33,312 nucleotides of DNA, taken from positions 1 through 33,312 of the forward strand of contig JAAYAT010000246.1 in NCBI GenBank assembly GCA_012719225.1, given 5' to 3'. The notes under the pieces are model-generated. The model worked only from the letters and a program-made list of their open reading frames with translations. It did no database searches and was not told where the DNA came from. The number at the start of each line of letters is the position of its first letter. Position 1 is the first letter of the stretch. The position numbers were made by a program, and so were the translations under genes. Below, piece after piece: positions 8,161-15,868 of the stretch. The stretch comes from Verrucomicrobiaceae bacterium (GTDB taxonomy: Bacteria > Verrucomicrobiota > Verrucomicrobiia > Verrucomicrobiales > DEV007).

Positions 8161-9417
8161 TCAGGGGTTTGGTTCACGGGGCGTTCCCAGAGTGATGCGG
8201 AAGCCGTCGCGGGAGTCGGAGTAGCCCGGCCCGCGCAGACCGAGTCGGACGGCGCAGCGGGCGTTGCCGGGCACGTCGAAGTAGTTGCCGCCGCGGCAGA
8301 CCGGGCGGGGGTTCTCGTCGACGAAATGGACTTCCTCGTGTGCGCCGGCCGGGTCGAAGTGGTCGAGAACGATCTCCCAGACTCCGCCGCACATGTCGGC
8401 GAGGCCGAAGCCGTTGCGGCCCCGCTCCCCGTAGTGGTCCGCCGGCGAGACAAAGGCGAAGCCATCGCTCCAGGGTACCTTCGCAAGCGGCCAGGTGCGG
8501 GTGCGCCCGGGCAGGAAGTCGATCCCGGAAATGTTGAGGCGTCCCTCGCCTTCCTCGATCTCGTCGCCCCACCAGAAGGCGAGGCTCTCCTTGCTGCCGC
8601 CCCGGCAGGCGTATTCCCATTCGGTCTCGGTGGGGAGTCGATAGACCAGGCCCTCGGGAAGGCGGTCCGCGGCGCGTTCCCGCTCCGTCAGCCATTCGCA
8701 GAAAGCGCGGGCGTCGTTCCAGCTCACGCAGACCACGGGAAAGTCATCGCGCAGGGGAAAGGGAAAATTCGGATCGCGCCAGCTCTTTCCCTCCATCGGC
8801 TTCCACGGGTGGACCACTCCCGAGGCGAAGCGGTAGCCAGTCCATTCCGGGTCGAAGCACTGCGTCGTCCCGCCGGGTTTTTCCGCGTCGGTGACGTAGC
8901 CGCTCTCCTCCGCGAAGCGCCGGAACTGCCCCATCGTCACTTCGGTGCGCCCCATCCAGAAGGCCTCCTTCACCCGCGCCGGACGCGACTCGCCCTCGAA
9001 GGATTCGCGCGAGGTTCCCGGCGTGGCCCCGCCTTCGATCCCGGTGGCCCAGGCCTTCTCCTCCGTCGTGCTGCCCATGAGAAATTCGCCGGGCGGGATG
9101 GCGAGAAGCTCGAGGGAGACGCCCGTGCCGAGATCGACGCGTTTCGCCTCCCCTTCCTGCGCCGACAGGGGGAGCATCCATAGAAGAAAGGCCGCCACGC
9201 AGAGATAGCGACTCCCCGTAGCATGGGCATCCTGCCCATGCACCGTGTGAAGACGCCCGGAGTCCTTGCCAGATCCTTCGCGGAAGACCGTCCGCCTCTT
9301 CGCTGTTGGAGCGATTGCCACTCTCCCGGCCTTTCCGCCTTCCAGAACAGTGCATGGGCTGGAAGCCCATGCTACGGGCGGAGCCAACGACGTTTCCTGA
9401 ATGCGGGGCGCGTTCAT
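8161..9417 (-). CDS. Secreted SUMF (formylglycine-generating-enzyme fold) protein with in-frame repeat insertion
   Basis: This 418-residue protein starts at 9417, where the ATG overlaps the stop of the upstream gene (ATGA). Residues 1-14 are followed by about 54 residues encoded by a palindromic element (9215-9378), then by a signal-peptide-like core (YLCVAAFLLWMLPLSAQ, 71-87) and the SUMF domain (about 95-415). Domain hallmarks are IPPGEFLMGS, VSWNDARAFCEWL, RLPTETEWEYACRGG, CGGVWE and CRGGNYFD. The two active-site cysteines of true formylglycine-generating enzymes, which follow the GGS/N-Y motif, are absent (FDVPGNA instead), so sulfatase activation is unlikely. A role in binding or modifying the neighbouring secreted oxidoreductases is inferred. 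A later Met at residue 81 would cut the signal peptide. Confidence 0.82.
   Translation of the reverse strand: MNAPRIQETSLAPPVAWASSPCTVLEGGKAGRVAIAPTAKRRTVFREGSGKDSGRLHTVHGQDAHATGSRYLCVAAFLLWMLPLSAQEGEAKRVDLGTGVSLELLAIPPGEFLMGSTTEEKAWATGIEGGATPGTSRESFEGESRPARVKEAFWMGRTEVTMGQFRRFAEESGYVTDAEKPGGTTQCFDPEWTGYRFASGVVHPWKPMEGKSWRDPNFPFPLRDDFPVVCVSWNDARAFCEWLTERERAADRLPEGLVYRLPTETEWEYACRGGSKESLAFWWGDEIEEGEGRLNISGIDFLPGRTRTWPLAKVPWSDGFAFVSPADHYGERGRNGFGLADMCGGVWEIVLDHFDPAGAHEEVHFVDENPRPVCRGGNYFDVPGNARCAVRLGLRGPGYSDSRDGFRITLGTPREPNP
9215..9378. repeat. REPIN-like paired palindromic element inside a coding region
   Basis: The left arm (9215-9243) and the right arm (9350-9378) are 29-bp reverse complements with 2 mismatches. 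Each arm is itself a hairpin, GCATGGGC-5 nt-GCCCATGC. Between them lie 106 bp without their own gene. This is the REP-doublet (REPIN) plan: two REP palindromes in inverted orientation around a spacer. I recall peptides derived from similar GCATGGGC palindromes in translated verrucomicrobial genomes, but cannot check this here. The element lies in the 5' part of the SUMF gene and keeps the reading frame open. Confidence 0.82.
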
Positions 9418-12400
9418 TTGCTGATCGGCTGGGAAATGCGGAGGTAGGCGAACAGATCGCGCCATTGCTGCTCGTCGAGTCCTTCCAGCAAGCCCTCGGG
9501 CATGAGACTGCGCCCCATCGGCTCGACCGATTCGATTTCGGCGGCGGAGAGGGTCAGGTCCTGCCCGTCGAGACCGCGCAGCACGGTGACCTGGTTGTCG
9601 CGGTCCACCTGGAATCCTCCGAGGGTGCGGCCGTCCTTCGTTTTTACGGTGATGAACTGGAAGCCCTCGCGAATCTCGGCGTTGGGATTGACGATGCTGA
9701 TGAGCATGGTCCCGAGATCGTCGCGCTGGTAGCTGGTCAGTTCGGGTCCGATGTTGCCTCCCTTGAAGAACAATTTGTGGCAGCTCGCGCAGCGCTGGTC
9801 GTAAATCGCCTCTCCGGCATAGGGACTTCCCGGAGCTTTTTTGAGAGCTTCCTCGACGGCGGCGATCTTTGCGTTGAAATCCATCCCGGCGGTCTCGGCC
9901 CGGGGGAAAAGTTTCACCGCGGCGGTGCGGACGGATTCCTCGGGATGCGAGCGCAACTGATCGGCGACGTCGTTGGGCACCAGCGCGAGCGGCACCGCAC
10001 CCGATTGCAAGGCGGCGATGAGCGCGTCGGCCCAAGCCGGACGACTCCCCAGCAGGGTGAAGGCGGCGGGGCGCACTTCTTCGGGGAGTTCCGGGAGATG
10101 TGTCAGGGTCTTCTCGGCGATGACGGCGTCGTCGTAGGTGCCCAGCGAGGCGAAGGCGGCGCGACGCAGATCGGTGTCGCCTTTTCCTCCCGCCACTTTC
10201 AGGAGCACCGGCACGGCCTCGGCGTGTTTGATTTCGCCAAAGCTGCGGGTGTAGCGGAGACGCTCGTCGAGGGGTGCCTTGGCATCGGCGACGAGGGCGA
10301 GAGCCTCTTTCACCGCCGCTTCCTCTCCCTGGCGCAGGCGGATCCCGAGGGACGCGCCGCCCGAGTCGGCGATCGCCGCGATCAGCTCTTCCGGCAGGGC
10401 GGCCATGGTGCGGCCGCGGTAGGCTTCCTCGAATCCGCTGAGGAGTTTCTCGGTTTGCTCCGGTCCGGGGGCGAGTTGGAGGAGCTTCGCCAGATGCACC
10501 AGATCCTGCCGTTTGCCTTCGACGGAGAAACGCCGCGCGATGCGGGGGAGGAGGTGCTCTTTCACGACTTTTTTCTCCCAAAGGGCGGGATTTTCAAAAA
10601 GGGCCATGACGTCGTCGGTGGACGAGGGCAGGTGCGCTTCGAGGACCCACCAGCAGAGCAGCGGGATGTAGGGATCGTCCACATCCTCATCGTGTCCGAG
10701 CAGCGCGGCAACGAGGGGGAAGCCCTGGTCGTTGACGAGGCGGCGGGCGGTCGAGGCCATCTGCGAGCGGACCTCGGCGTCGGGTTCGACGGCGGCGCGG
10801 GCGAGAAGAGTGTCAAAAACATTGGTCGCGAGCGGATAGGCCTCGGTGCGCTCGGGAGGAAGACCGAGGTTGCGCTGGATGCCGTAGGCGTCGCCCAACA
10901 AACGCACCGTCCAGTGCCGCACCGGGGCGTCGGCATGGGCGAGGGCTTTCACTGCGGTGGCGTCGTCGAGCCCGGCGATCCGCTCGAGAGCCCAGAGGGC
11001 GTGCAAGGCGGCGGGTCCGCTGCCGGTGAGGGCGAGTTCCTTCAGCTTCGGCACGACGGCTTCGTCGCCGCGTTCGCTGAGGAGGCGAACGGCGGTGACG
11101 CGGTGCCATTTGTTCTCATGCCCGAGCAGGGCGAGGAGTTCGGTCGAGGATTTGGCGGCGAGATCGTAGCCCTTTTCGAGCGGCATTCCCTCTCCGGCGA
11201 TCCGGTAAATTCGCCCGGTGGTCGGATCGATCTGGTTTTGATAGTGCTGGCCGTGGGCGATGTAGTATTCGTACATGTCCGCGACGTGGAGTGAACCGTC
11301 GGGCGCGTTGGCGACATAGACGGGGCGGAAGGCCACGTCGCTGCTTTTCACGACCGCGCCGTGGTCCACCGTGTCGAAGGTCGATCCGTGCGGTATCCAC
11401 TTCGACGCGATGACCTCGTTGTGGAGCGGATCGATCGCGAAGAGCATCCCGCGGAGCGGCTCGGGCATGGCGGTGCCGTCGGCGAAAGCCCCGAAGTGGG
11501 TGAAGCGGACCACCTCGTCCTCGGTCGCCATCTTGGGCAGATCGCCGAAGGCGTAGGGGTTGCGTGGCGGACCGAACTTGCCGGGATCGACGCCCTGCAT
11601 TTGATAAAAACCGCCCTGGACGTAGTGCCAGCCGCGGGTGCCCCCACCGTTGTGGCCCGAGTAGAGACGACCCACCTCGTCGAACTCGAGTCCGAAGGTG
11701 TTGCCGCTGCCCTCGGCGAAAATCTCGAAGGCGCGCGTCTCGGGGTGGTAGCGCCAGACCATGCAACCCTCGAAATAGACGCCGGGATGCCCCTCTGGCT
11801 CGATCCCGGGCCGGATCACGCGGCAGGACACGGTGCTGCCCTGACCTCCGTAGATCCAGCCGTCGGGTCCCCAGACGAGACCGTTGGCGGCGGAGTGACT
11901 GTCTTCGAATCCGAAACCGGACAAATGCACCACCGGATCCCCGTCGGGGACATCGTCGCCGTCGGCGTCGGGATAGAAAAGCAGGTAGGGCGCGTTCATC
12001 ACCCACACACCGCCCGTTCCGGGCAGGACCGCGTTGGCCATGTTCAGCCCATCGAGAAAGATCTCGCGCGAGTCGTAGCGGCCGTCGCCGTCCGTGTCCT
12101 CGTGAATGGTGACGAGGTCCGCGCCCCGGTCGTGGTTCGGCGGAGCCAGCGGCACCTTGTCGTAGTGGGCTCGGTAGTAGCGGTCGCGGCTGAGCATTTT
12201 CAGTCCCGCCGGGTAGGGATACTGGTTCGAGTGGATCACCCAGAGCCGTCCGCGTCCGTCGTAGCTGAAGTGGAAGGGCTGCGTGATGGCGGGTTCGGCG
12301 AGGATCTGTTCCACGGTCAGCCCGTCCGTCGTCGTGAAGGTTTCCGCTGCTTCCGCCGGCGGCAGTTTGGGACCGTGAACCTGCTCGGCGCGGCCGAGGA

Positions 12401-12926
12401 CGCGGTTCGATTCCCGGAATTCCTCGAAAGTGGCCCGGGCCGGTTTTTCGGCGAGCGCCTTGCCGGGGGTGTAGTCCTCGCCGGAGAGGATTTCCCACTC
12501 GCCTTCGAAGATGCATTCCCAGAAGTAGTTCATCAGGAAAGGCGCCTCCTGGCGGAAGCCGACCGCGCCATCGACCGGACTGGTCTTCACCGCGACCTCG
12601 TTCCACTGCCCCTTCACCAGCGTGCCGACGGGAACTTTGTAGCGGATGATGCCCGACTCGCTCCCTTCGCCGATCTTCACTCCGTTGACCCAGATCTCGT
12701 GGGTGCCGGGCAGATCGCTGAAGTTGAAGCCGACCGACTCCTCGAAGAGGTTTCGGGGGTGCTTTGAAAAGAAGCTGTCGTGGGGCTTGACCCAACTGCG
12801 CAGCCAGACCGTTCCCTCGGCGGGGATGGCACCGGGGACTTTGGCGACTTGCCAGTCGGCGGCGCTGGTCGGGAGGGCGGTCGCGAAAGCGAAGAGGGTG
12901 AGAAGGGTGACGAGATAGGGTTTCAT
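9414..12926 (-). CDS. PVC-type secreted propeller/HEAT/haem-c protein (membrane-bound dehydrogenase family)
   Basis: This 1170-residue protein has a signal peptide (MKPYLVTLLTLFAFATALPTSA). In order it shows an N-terminal jelly-roll-like region (about 25-150, WLRSWVKP...HEIWVNGVKIGEG), the Pirellula/Verrucomicrobium-type membrane-bound dehydrogenase beta-propeller (about 205-620, with Asp-rich Ca-binding-like loops such as EDTDGDGRYDSREIF and DADGDDVPDGD), HEAT repeats (about 640-1000) and a C-terminal cytochrome c-like domain with CASCH at 1046-1050. The family is thought to oxidise sugars or alcohols in the periplasm and pass electrons to haem c, but substrates are unproven. It is the first gene of the operon with the SUMF, Gfo/Idh/MocA and hydrolase-like genes. 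Confidence 0.93.
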   Translation of the reverse strand: MKPYLVTLLTLFAFATALPTSAADWQVAKVPGAIPAEGTVWLRSWVKPHDSFFSKHPRNLFEESVGFNFSDLPGTHEIWVNGVKIGEGSESGIIRYKVPVGTLVKGQWNEVAVKTSPVDGAVGFRQEAPFLMNYFWECIFEGEWEILSGEDYTPGKALAEKPARATFEEFRESNRVLGRAEQVHGPKLPPAEAAETFTTTDGLTVEQILAEPAITQPFHFSYDGRGRLWVIHSNQYPYPAGLKMLSRDRYYRAHYDKVPLAPPNHDRGADLVTIHEDTDGDGRYDSREIFLDGLNMANAVLPGTGGVWVMNAPYLLFYPDADGDDVPDGDPVVHLSGFGFEDSHSAANGLVWGPDGWIYGGQGSTVSCRVIRPGIEPEGHPGVYFEGCMVWRYHPETRAFEIFAEGSGNTFGLEFDEVGRLYSGHNGGGTRGWHYVQGGFYQMQGVDPGKFGPPRNPYAFGDLPKMATEDEVVRFTHFGAFADGTAMPEPLRGMLFAIDPLHNEVIASKWIPHGSTFDTVDHGAVVKSSDVAFRPVYVANAPDGSLHVADMYEYYIAHGQHYQNQIDPTTGRIYRIAGEGMPLEKGYDLAAKSSTELLALLGHENKWHRVTAVRLLSERGDEAVVPKLKELALTGSGPAALHALWALERIAGLDDATAVKALAHADAPVRHWTVRLLGDAYGIQRNLGLPPERTEAYPLATNVFDTLLARAAVEPDAEVRSQMASTARRLVNDQGFPLVAALLGHDEDVDDPYIPLLCWWVLEAHLPSSTDDVMALFENPALWEKKVVKEHLLPRIARRFSVEGKRQDLVHLAKLLQLAPGPEQTEKLLSGFEEAYRGRTMAALPEELIAAIADSGGASLGIRLRQGEEAAVKEALALVADAKAPLDERLRYTRSFGEIKHAEAVPVLLKVAGGKGDTDLRRAAFASLGTYDDAVIAEKTLTHLPELPEEVRPAAFTLLGSRPAWADALIAALQSGAVPLALVPNDVADQLRSHPEESVRTAAVKLFPRAETAGMDFNAKIAAVEEALKKAPGSPYAGEAIYDQRCASCHKLFFKGGNIGPELTSYQRDDLGTMLISIVNPNAEIREGFQFITVKTKDGRTLGGFQVDRDNQVTVLRGLDGQDLTLSAAEIESVEPMGRSLMPEGLLEGLDEQQWRDLFAYLRISQPISK

Positions 12927-13008
12927 GAGAAGGAAGGGAATGGTCTTTGCAGGAGGGTGGGAAACGGAGCTTGCCTTGCGCTTGTTCCAGCACGATAATC
13001 AAAGAAGG

Positions 13009-13224
13009 ATGACGCTTTTGGACAGCACTCTCGAAAAACTGAAGTCTCTGCCGGAAGAAGACCTCGCTGCCGTGCATCGATATATCGACGAACTGCATCC
13101 GTCCACGGTGGAAGGCCGTTTCGACGATCTCCTAGGATGCCTGACAGAGGACGAGTCGAACCGTCTTGCCGACGCCATCGAAGAAAGCTGTGAGCGCATC
13201 GAAACGAATTGCCGAAGCTGGTAG
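13009..13224 (+). CDS. Small acidic protein, probable antitoxin of the following VapC
   Basis: This is a 71-residue acidic protein with predicted helices throughout (MTLLDSTLEKLKSLPEEDL..., then a C-terminal helix NRLADAIEESCERIE). It has no clear RHH, AbrB or Phd DNA-binding motif. It sits immediately upstream of a PIN toxin and overlaps it by up to 35 bp, the usual place of the antitoxin. The start is the ATG at 13009; a purine run (AAAGAAGG) abuts it with no spacer, so the ribosome-binding signal is atypical. An upstream in-frame start at 12925 would overlap the divergent gene's start and seems unlikely. The call rests on context. Confidence 0.65.
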   Translation: MTLLDSTLEKLKSLPEEDLAAVHRYIDELHPSTVEGRFDDLLGCLTEDESNRLADAIEESCERIETNCRSW

Positions 13225-13603
13225 GGTGGTGATCGACACCAGCGCGGTCATCTCCCTGTTTCGGGGACTTGCCTCCGCCGGAGAATGCTTCAACGCGGCG
13301 CGGGAAGTGTGGATGCCTGTGACGGTTTTGGGGGAACTTCACTGCGGATTGCGGAAATGCGGCTGTCCCGTCAAGGAAAGTCTCCGCATCGCGGAACTCC
13401 GGGATCGCTGCTTGCTGATTCCGATCGACGAGGAGACCGCGATGCAATATGCCCGAGTCCATGGCGACTTGGAGAGAGCAGGCGCGATGATCCCGATCAA
13501 CGACCTCTGGATCGCCACTCTCGCCATGCGCCATGGCCTGCCCCTGCTGGCAAAGGATGATCATTTCTCCCGTGTCGATGGTCTCGATTTCGTGGCCTTG
13601 TGA
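13190..13603 (+). CDS. vapC: VapC-family PIN-domain toxin (ribonuclease)
   Basis: This complete PIN domain is about 137 residues. The four acidic positions that bind Mg are visible: VVIDTSAVIS at the N-terminal strand, the Glu in LGELHCGL, the Asp in INDLWIATLA, and the KDDHF motif near the end. VapC toxins cleave RNA, often the initiator tRNA or rRNA. I place the start at the GTG at 13190, inside the antitoxin gene; a GTG at 13226, just before the first strand, is equally possible. It has the same orientation as the small acidic protein upstream and converges on the oxidoreductase gene, 5 bp away. Confidence 0.87.
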   Translation: MSASKRIAEAGRVVIDTSAVISLFRGLASAGECFNAAREVWMPVTVLGELHCGLRKCGCPVKESLRIAELRDRCLLIPIDEETAMQYARVHGDLERAGAMIPINDLWIATLAMRHGLPLLAKDDHFSRVDGLDFVAL

Positions 13604-13608
13604 GGGGA

Positions 13609-14610
13609 TCACCCGATCGTCACCACCTGTCCGGTCCGCGCCGATTCCTCGGCGGCGAGACAGGCGCGGACGGCTTCGCGGGATTCTTCGGGGGTGATGA
13701 CGCCGGGCTGTTTTCCGGTCGCGATGCAGTTGGTGAAGTAGGCCAGTTCGTCGCGCAAGGCGCCGCGGAGCTGGCCGTGGATCATCGGCCAATAGGTCGT
13801 GTCGGGACAGCGCGCCCCGTTTTTGTCCACGACCATCAAGTTGGGATGGGTGTCATGAATGGAGATGGATCCCTCGGTCCCGACGATCTCGAGGCGTTCG
13901 TCGATCTGGAAGGGGGTCGTGTCCGGCAGGCACCAGACCGATTCGAGGATGCACGAGGCTCCGCTCTCCAATCGGTACATGACCTGTCCGAGATCGGGAT
14001 GAGCGTGTTCCCGCACCTGCACGGTCTGGGCGTAGGCGGTGACAGCGCGGGATTCGCTGAACCAGAACATCAGGTCGGTGTCGTGAACCCCGTCGCCGAT
14101 GATGGGGCCGATCTTGTCGAGCACGCTGGCTCCCACCCAGGCGGGCAGGTTGCGGCGGGCGTACATGGAAATGATCTTACCGATTTTCCCCTCGGCGATC
14201 TCCTGCTTCGCGGCGGCGTAGCGCGGATTGAAACGGCAGATGTGCCCGGTCATGAAAATGCCCGAGGCCGCCTTGGCCGCGTTCACGATGAGATCGCAAT
14301 CGGCCACCGTCGAGGCCATGGGCTTTTCGAGAAAGACGTGCTTGCCGGCCTCCAGCGCCGCCACCGCGGGATCGGCGTGCTGATCCCACATCGTCGTGAT
14401 GCTGACCGACTCGATCTCCGGATCGGCGAGCATGGCGCGGTAGTCGGTGTAGGTTTTCGTCACTCCGAACCGGTTCGCCACCTCGGCGAGACGTTCGGGA
14501 TTCCGCGTGCAGACGGCGGCGATCTCGACGTTGGGAATCGCCGCCAGCGCTTCACAATGTTTTTCCCCGAACCAGCCGAGGCCGAGGACCGCATGTTTCA
14601 CTTTTTTCAT
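13609..14610 (-). CDS. Gfo/Idh/MocA-family NAD(P)-dependent oxidoreductase (cytoplasmic)
   Basis: This 333-residue protein has a canonical Rossmann start (AVLGLGWFGEKH, GxGxxG at 10-15) and the diagnostic EKP motif at 94-96 (VFLEKPMAS). The C-terminal alpha/beta domain has the DGVHDTDLMFW stretch typical of sugar or inositol dehydrogenases. No signal peptide is present, unlike the other Gfo/Idh/MocA protein in this window. The ATG at 14610 is chosen; an in-frame start 30 bp upstream would lie in a heptanucleotide repeat region. It is the last gene of a four-gene operon (epimerase-like, VOC, SDR, this gene), which points to oxidation of a sugar, sugar acid or cyclitol. The substrate is unknown. 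Confidence 0.9.
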   Translation of the reverse strand: MKKVKHAVLGLGWFGEKHCEALAAIPNVEIAAVCTRNPERLAEVANRFGVTKTYTDYRAMLADPEIESVSITTMWDQHADPAVAALEAGKHVFLEKPMASTVADCDLIVNAAKAASGIFMTGHICRFNPRYAAAKQEIAEGKIGKIISMYARRNLPAWVGASVLDKIGPIIGDGVHDTDLMFWFSESRAVTAYAQTVQVREHAHPDLGQVMYRLESGASCILESVWCLPDTTPFQIDERLEIVGTEGSISIHDTHPNLMVVDKNGARCPDTTYWPMIHGQLRGALRDELAYFTNCIATGKQPGVITPEESREAVRACLAAEESARTGQVVTIG

Positions 14611-14626
14611 GGTTTTCGTTTGAGTC

Positions 14627-14675
14627 CTTTTACCTTTCACTTTTTACCTTTTACTGGCGGCGCGTCCGCGCCGCC
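14627..14675. repeat. Heptanucleotide tandem repeat followed by a GC palindrome
   Basis: Four consecutive 7-mers read CTTTTAC, CTTTCAC, TTTTTAC, CTTTTAC (14627-14654). One base later a near-perfect GC hairpin follows: GGCGGCGCG (14656-14664), a 2-nt loop, CGCGCCGCC (14667-14675). The hairpin touches the stop codon of the SDR gene. Read along the operon (minus strand), the hairpin comes first and is followed by A/G-rich, not U-rich, sequence, so it does not look like an intrinsic terminator. Confidence 0.75.
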
Positions 14676-15445
14676 TACCACGGCGGCAACGCCATGGTCC
14701 CGCCGTCGAGAACGATGCTGGTGGCGTTGATGTATTCGGCATCGTCGCTGAGGAGGAACGCGGCGGTCTTCGCGATGTCTTCGGGCTGGCCGAGTCGGCG
14801 CACCGGGATTTTTTTGGCCACTTCGGCGTAGAGTTCCTCGACCGGTTTGTCCCAGCCCTCGCAGGTCTCCGCGAGCATGGGAGTGTCGATGGTGCCGGGA
14901 CAGATCCCGACGACACGCACCTTGCCGGCGTGGTCGGCGGCGAGGCAACGGATCAGGGATTCGAGCGCGCCCTTGGAGGCGCAGTAGAGGGCGTGTGCGG
15001 GAAATCCGATGAAGGCCGCCACCGAAGTGGTGATGAGAAAGACCCCTTTGCCGGTCGCCTCCAACGCGGGGATGGCGTGTTTGGCTGTCCAGAAGACGCT
15101 CTTCACATTCACGTTCATGATCTTGCTCCAGATCGCCTCGTCGAATTCGGCGACGGTTCCCTTGCCCCAGACTCCGGCGTTGCAATGGACCCCGTCGAGG
15201 CGGCCATAGGTGGAGAGCGCGAAATCGACCATCGCCTTGACCTGCGCCTCGTCGGAGACGTCGGCGTGGACGAACCGCACCTCCTGTCCGGCGGCGCGGA
15301 GTTCCGCTTCGAGGGCTTCGCCGCGGTCCTGCTGGTTCGAGGCGGCCACGACCTTGGCCCCGAGGGAGGCGAAATGCCGGGCGCAGGCCTCGCCTATGCC
15401 CGAGGTGCCGCCGGTGACGAGAATGACTTTGTCGGTGAGATTCAT
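14675..15445 (-). CDS. Short-chain dehydrogenase/reductase (classical SDR)
   Basis: This 256-residue protein has all classical SDR landmarks: the cofactor loop TGGTSGIG (11-18), NAG at 89-91, and the catalytic set N111, S141, Y154 and K158 (YCASK). The Asp/Gln pattern after the second strand (ASNQQDRGE) does not settle NAD against NADP. It ends with GGTMALPPW, close to the stop formed at the GC palindrome. The ATG at 15445 is used because it opens the first strand (MNLTDKVILVTGG); another 12 bp upstream is possible. It is the third gene of the epimerase-VOC-SDR-Gfo operon and probably oxidises a hydroxyl of the same sugar-derived substrate. Confidence 0.92.
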   Translation of the reverse strand: MNLTDKVILVTGGTSGIGEACARHFASLGAKVVAASNQQDRGEALEAELRAAGQEVRFVHADVSDEAQVKAMVDFALSTYGRLDGVHCNAGVWGKGTVAEFDEAIWSKIMNVNVKSVFWTAKHAIPALEATGKGVFLITTSVAAFIGFPAHALYCASKGALESLIRCLAADHAGKVRVVGICPGTIDTPMLAETCEGWDKPVEELYAEVAKKIPVRRLGQPEDIAKTAAFLLSDDAEYINATSIVLDGGTMALPPW

Positions 15446-15467
15446 ACGATTTATCAATGCAGCGAGG

Positions 15468-15803
15468 TTACCAGGGGAGGTCGCTTTCGTTCTCGAACGT
15501 CATGTATTCGATCACCGCCCCGTCCTTGAAGATGTAGGCGACGGTGAAGTTCGGCGAGGGTTCGAAGGGCTCGATGATGACCTCTTCCCCGGCGATGGCC
15601 GCTTCGAGATCGTCGACACGATAAGCGACGTGGGGCATGTCGCGCGCCGGACCGGTCACGGGACTGTCGGCTTCGAAGCGGAGAAACTCGACCTTGTAGG
15701 GGTGCTTGCGAGGGTCGGTGACCCAGACGCGGGTTTCTTCGACGAAGAATTCGCCGGGCTGGCTCTCGTCCGTGGGAAGACCGATGTGATGGAACTGTTT
15801 CAT
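15468..15803 (-). CDS. Small VOC (glyoxalase-like) family protein
   Basis: This 111-residue protein has the beta-alpha-beta pattern of the vicinal-oxygen-chelate fold: a start with HHIGLPTD, a central MPHVAYRVDDLEAAIAG and a C-terminal FKDGAVIEYMTF. The positions expected for metal ligands (His6, His58 and Glu in IEYM) are present, so it may bind a metal. VOC proteins include isomerases, epimerases and lyases. It lies 22 bp upstream of the SDR start and just downstream of the epimerase-like gene, separated from the latter by a heptanucleotide array. A role as epimerase or isomerase of the operon's sugar substrate is plausible but inferred. Confidence 0.78.
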   Translation of the reverse strand: MKQFHHIGLPTDESQPGEFFVEETRVWVTDPRKHPYKVEFLRFEADSPVTGPARDMPHVAYRVDDLEAAIAGEEVIIEPFEPSPNFTVAYIFKDGAVIEYMTFENESDLPW

Positions 15804-15812
15804 AGGATTTTT

Positions 15813-15868
15813 AGGAGCTAGGAGCTAGGAGCTAGGAGCTGGGAGCTAGGAGCTGGGAGTCAGGAGTT
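15813..15868. repeat. Tandem heptanucleotide array, eight units
   Basis: Eight 7-bp units run without interruption: AGGAGCT four times, then GGGAGCT, AGGAGCT, GGGAGTC, AGGAGTT. The array fills nearly the whole gap between the VOC gene start (15803) and the end of the epimerase-like gene. The last one to two units encode the final Asn-Ser-stop of that gene. The decay of the units toward the coding side suggests an old expansion. On the operon's sense strand it reads as a pyrimidine-rich AGCTCCT repeat. Confidence 0.93.

Noticed and set aside
6559-9183. Very long open frame on the plus strand across the hydrolase, oxidoreductase and SUMF genes
   Set aside because: Its product is low-complexity Gly/Arg/Glu-rich sequence with no domain. 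It is the antisense shadow of three genes with strong motifs in a GC-rich genome.
8161-9417. True formylglycine-generating enzyme for sulfatases
   Set aside because: The cysteine pair after the GGS/N-Y motif is missing and no sulfatase gene is in the window.
8161-10581. SUMF gene starting far upstream in the propeller-HEAT gene
   Set aside because: The frame is open, but the part upstream of 9417 is a shadow of the cytochrome c gene. The ATGA overlap at 9417 is the natural start.
14656-14675. GC hairpin as a Rho-independent terminator
   Set aside because: No U-run follows on either strand, and it lies inside a continuous operon, so it is treated as a palindromic repeat.
15813-15868. The heptamer array as a CRISPR or ribosome-binding cluster
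   Set aside because: The units are contiguous without spacers, and on the operon strand they read AGCTCCT, the anti-SD sense, so they are not ribosome-binding sites for these genes.
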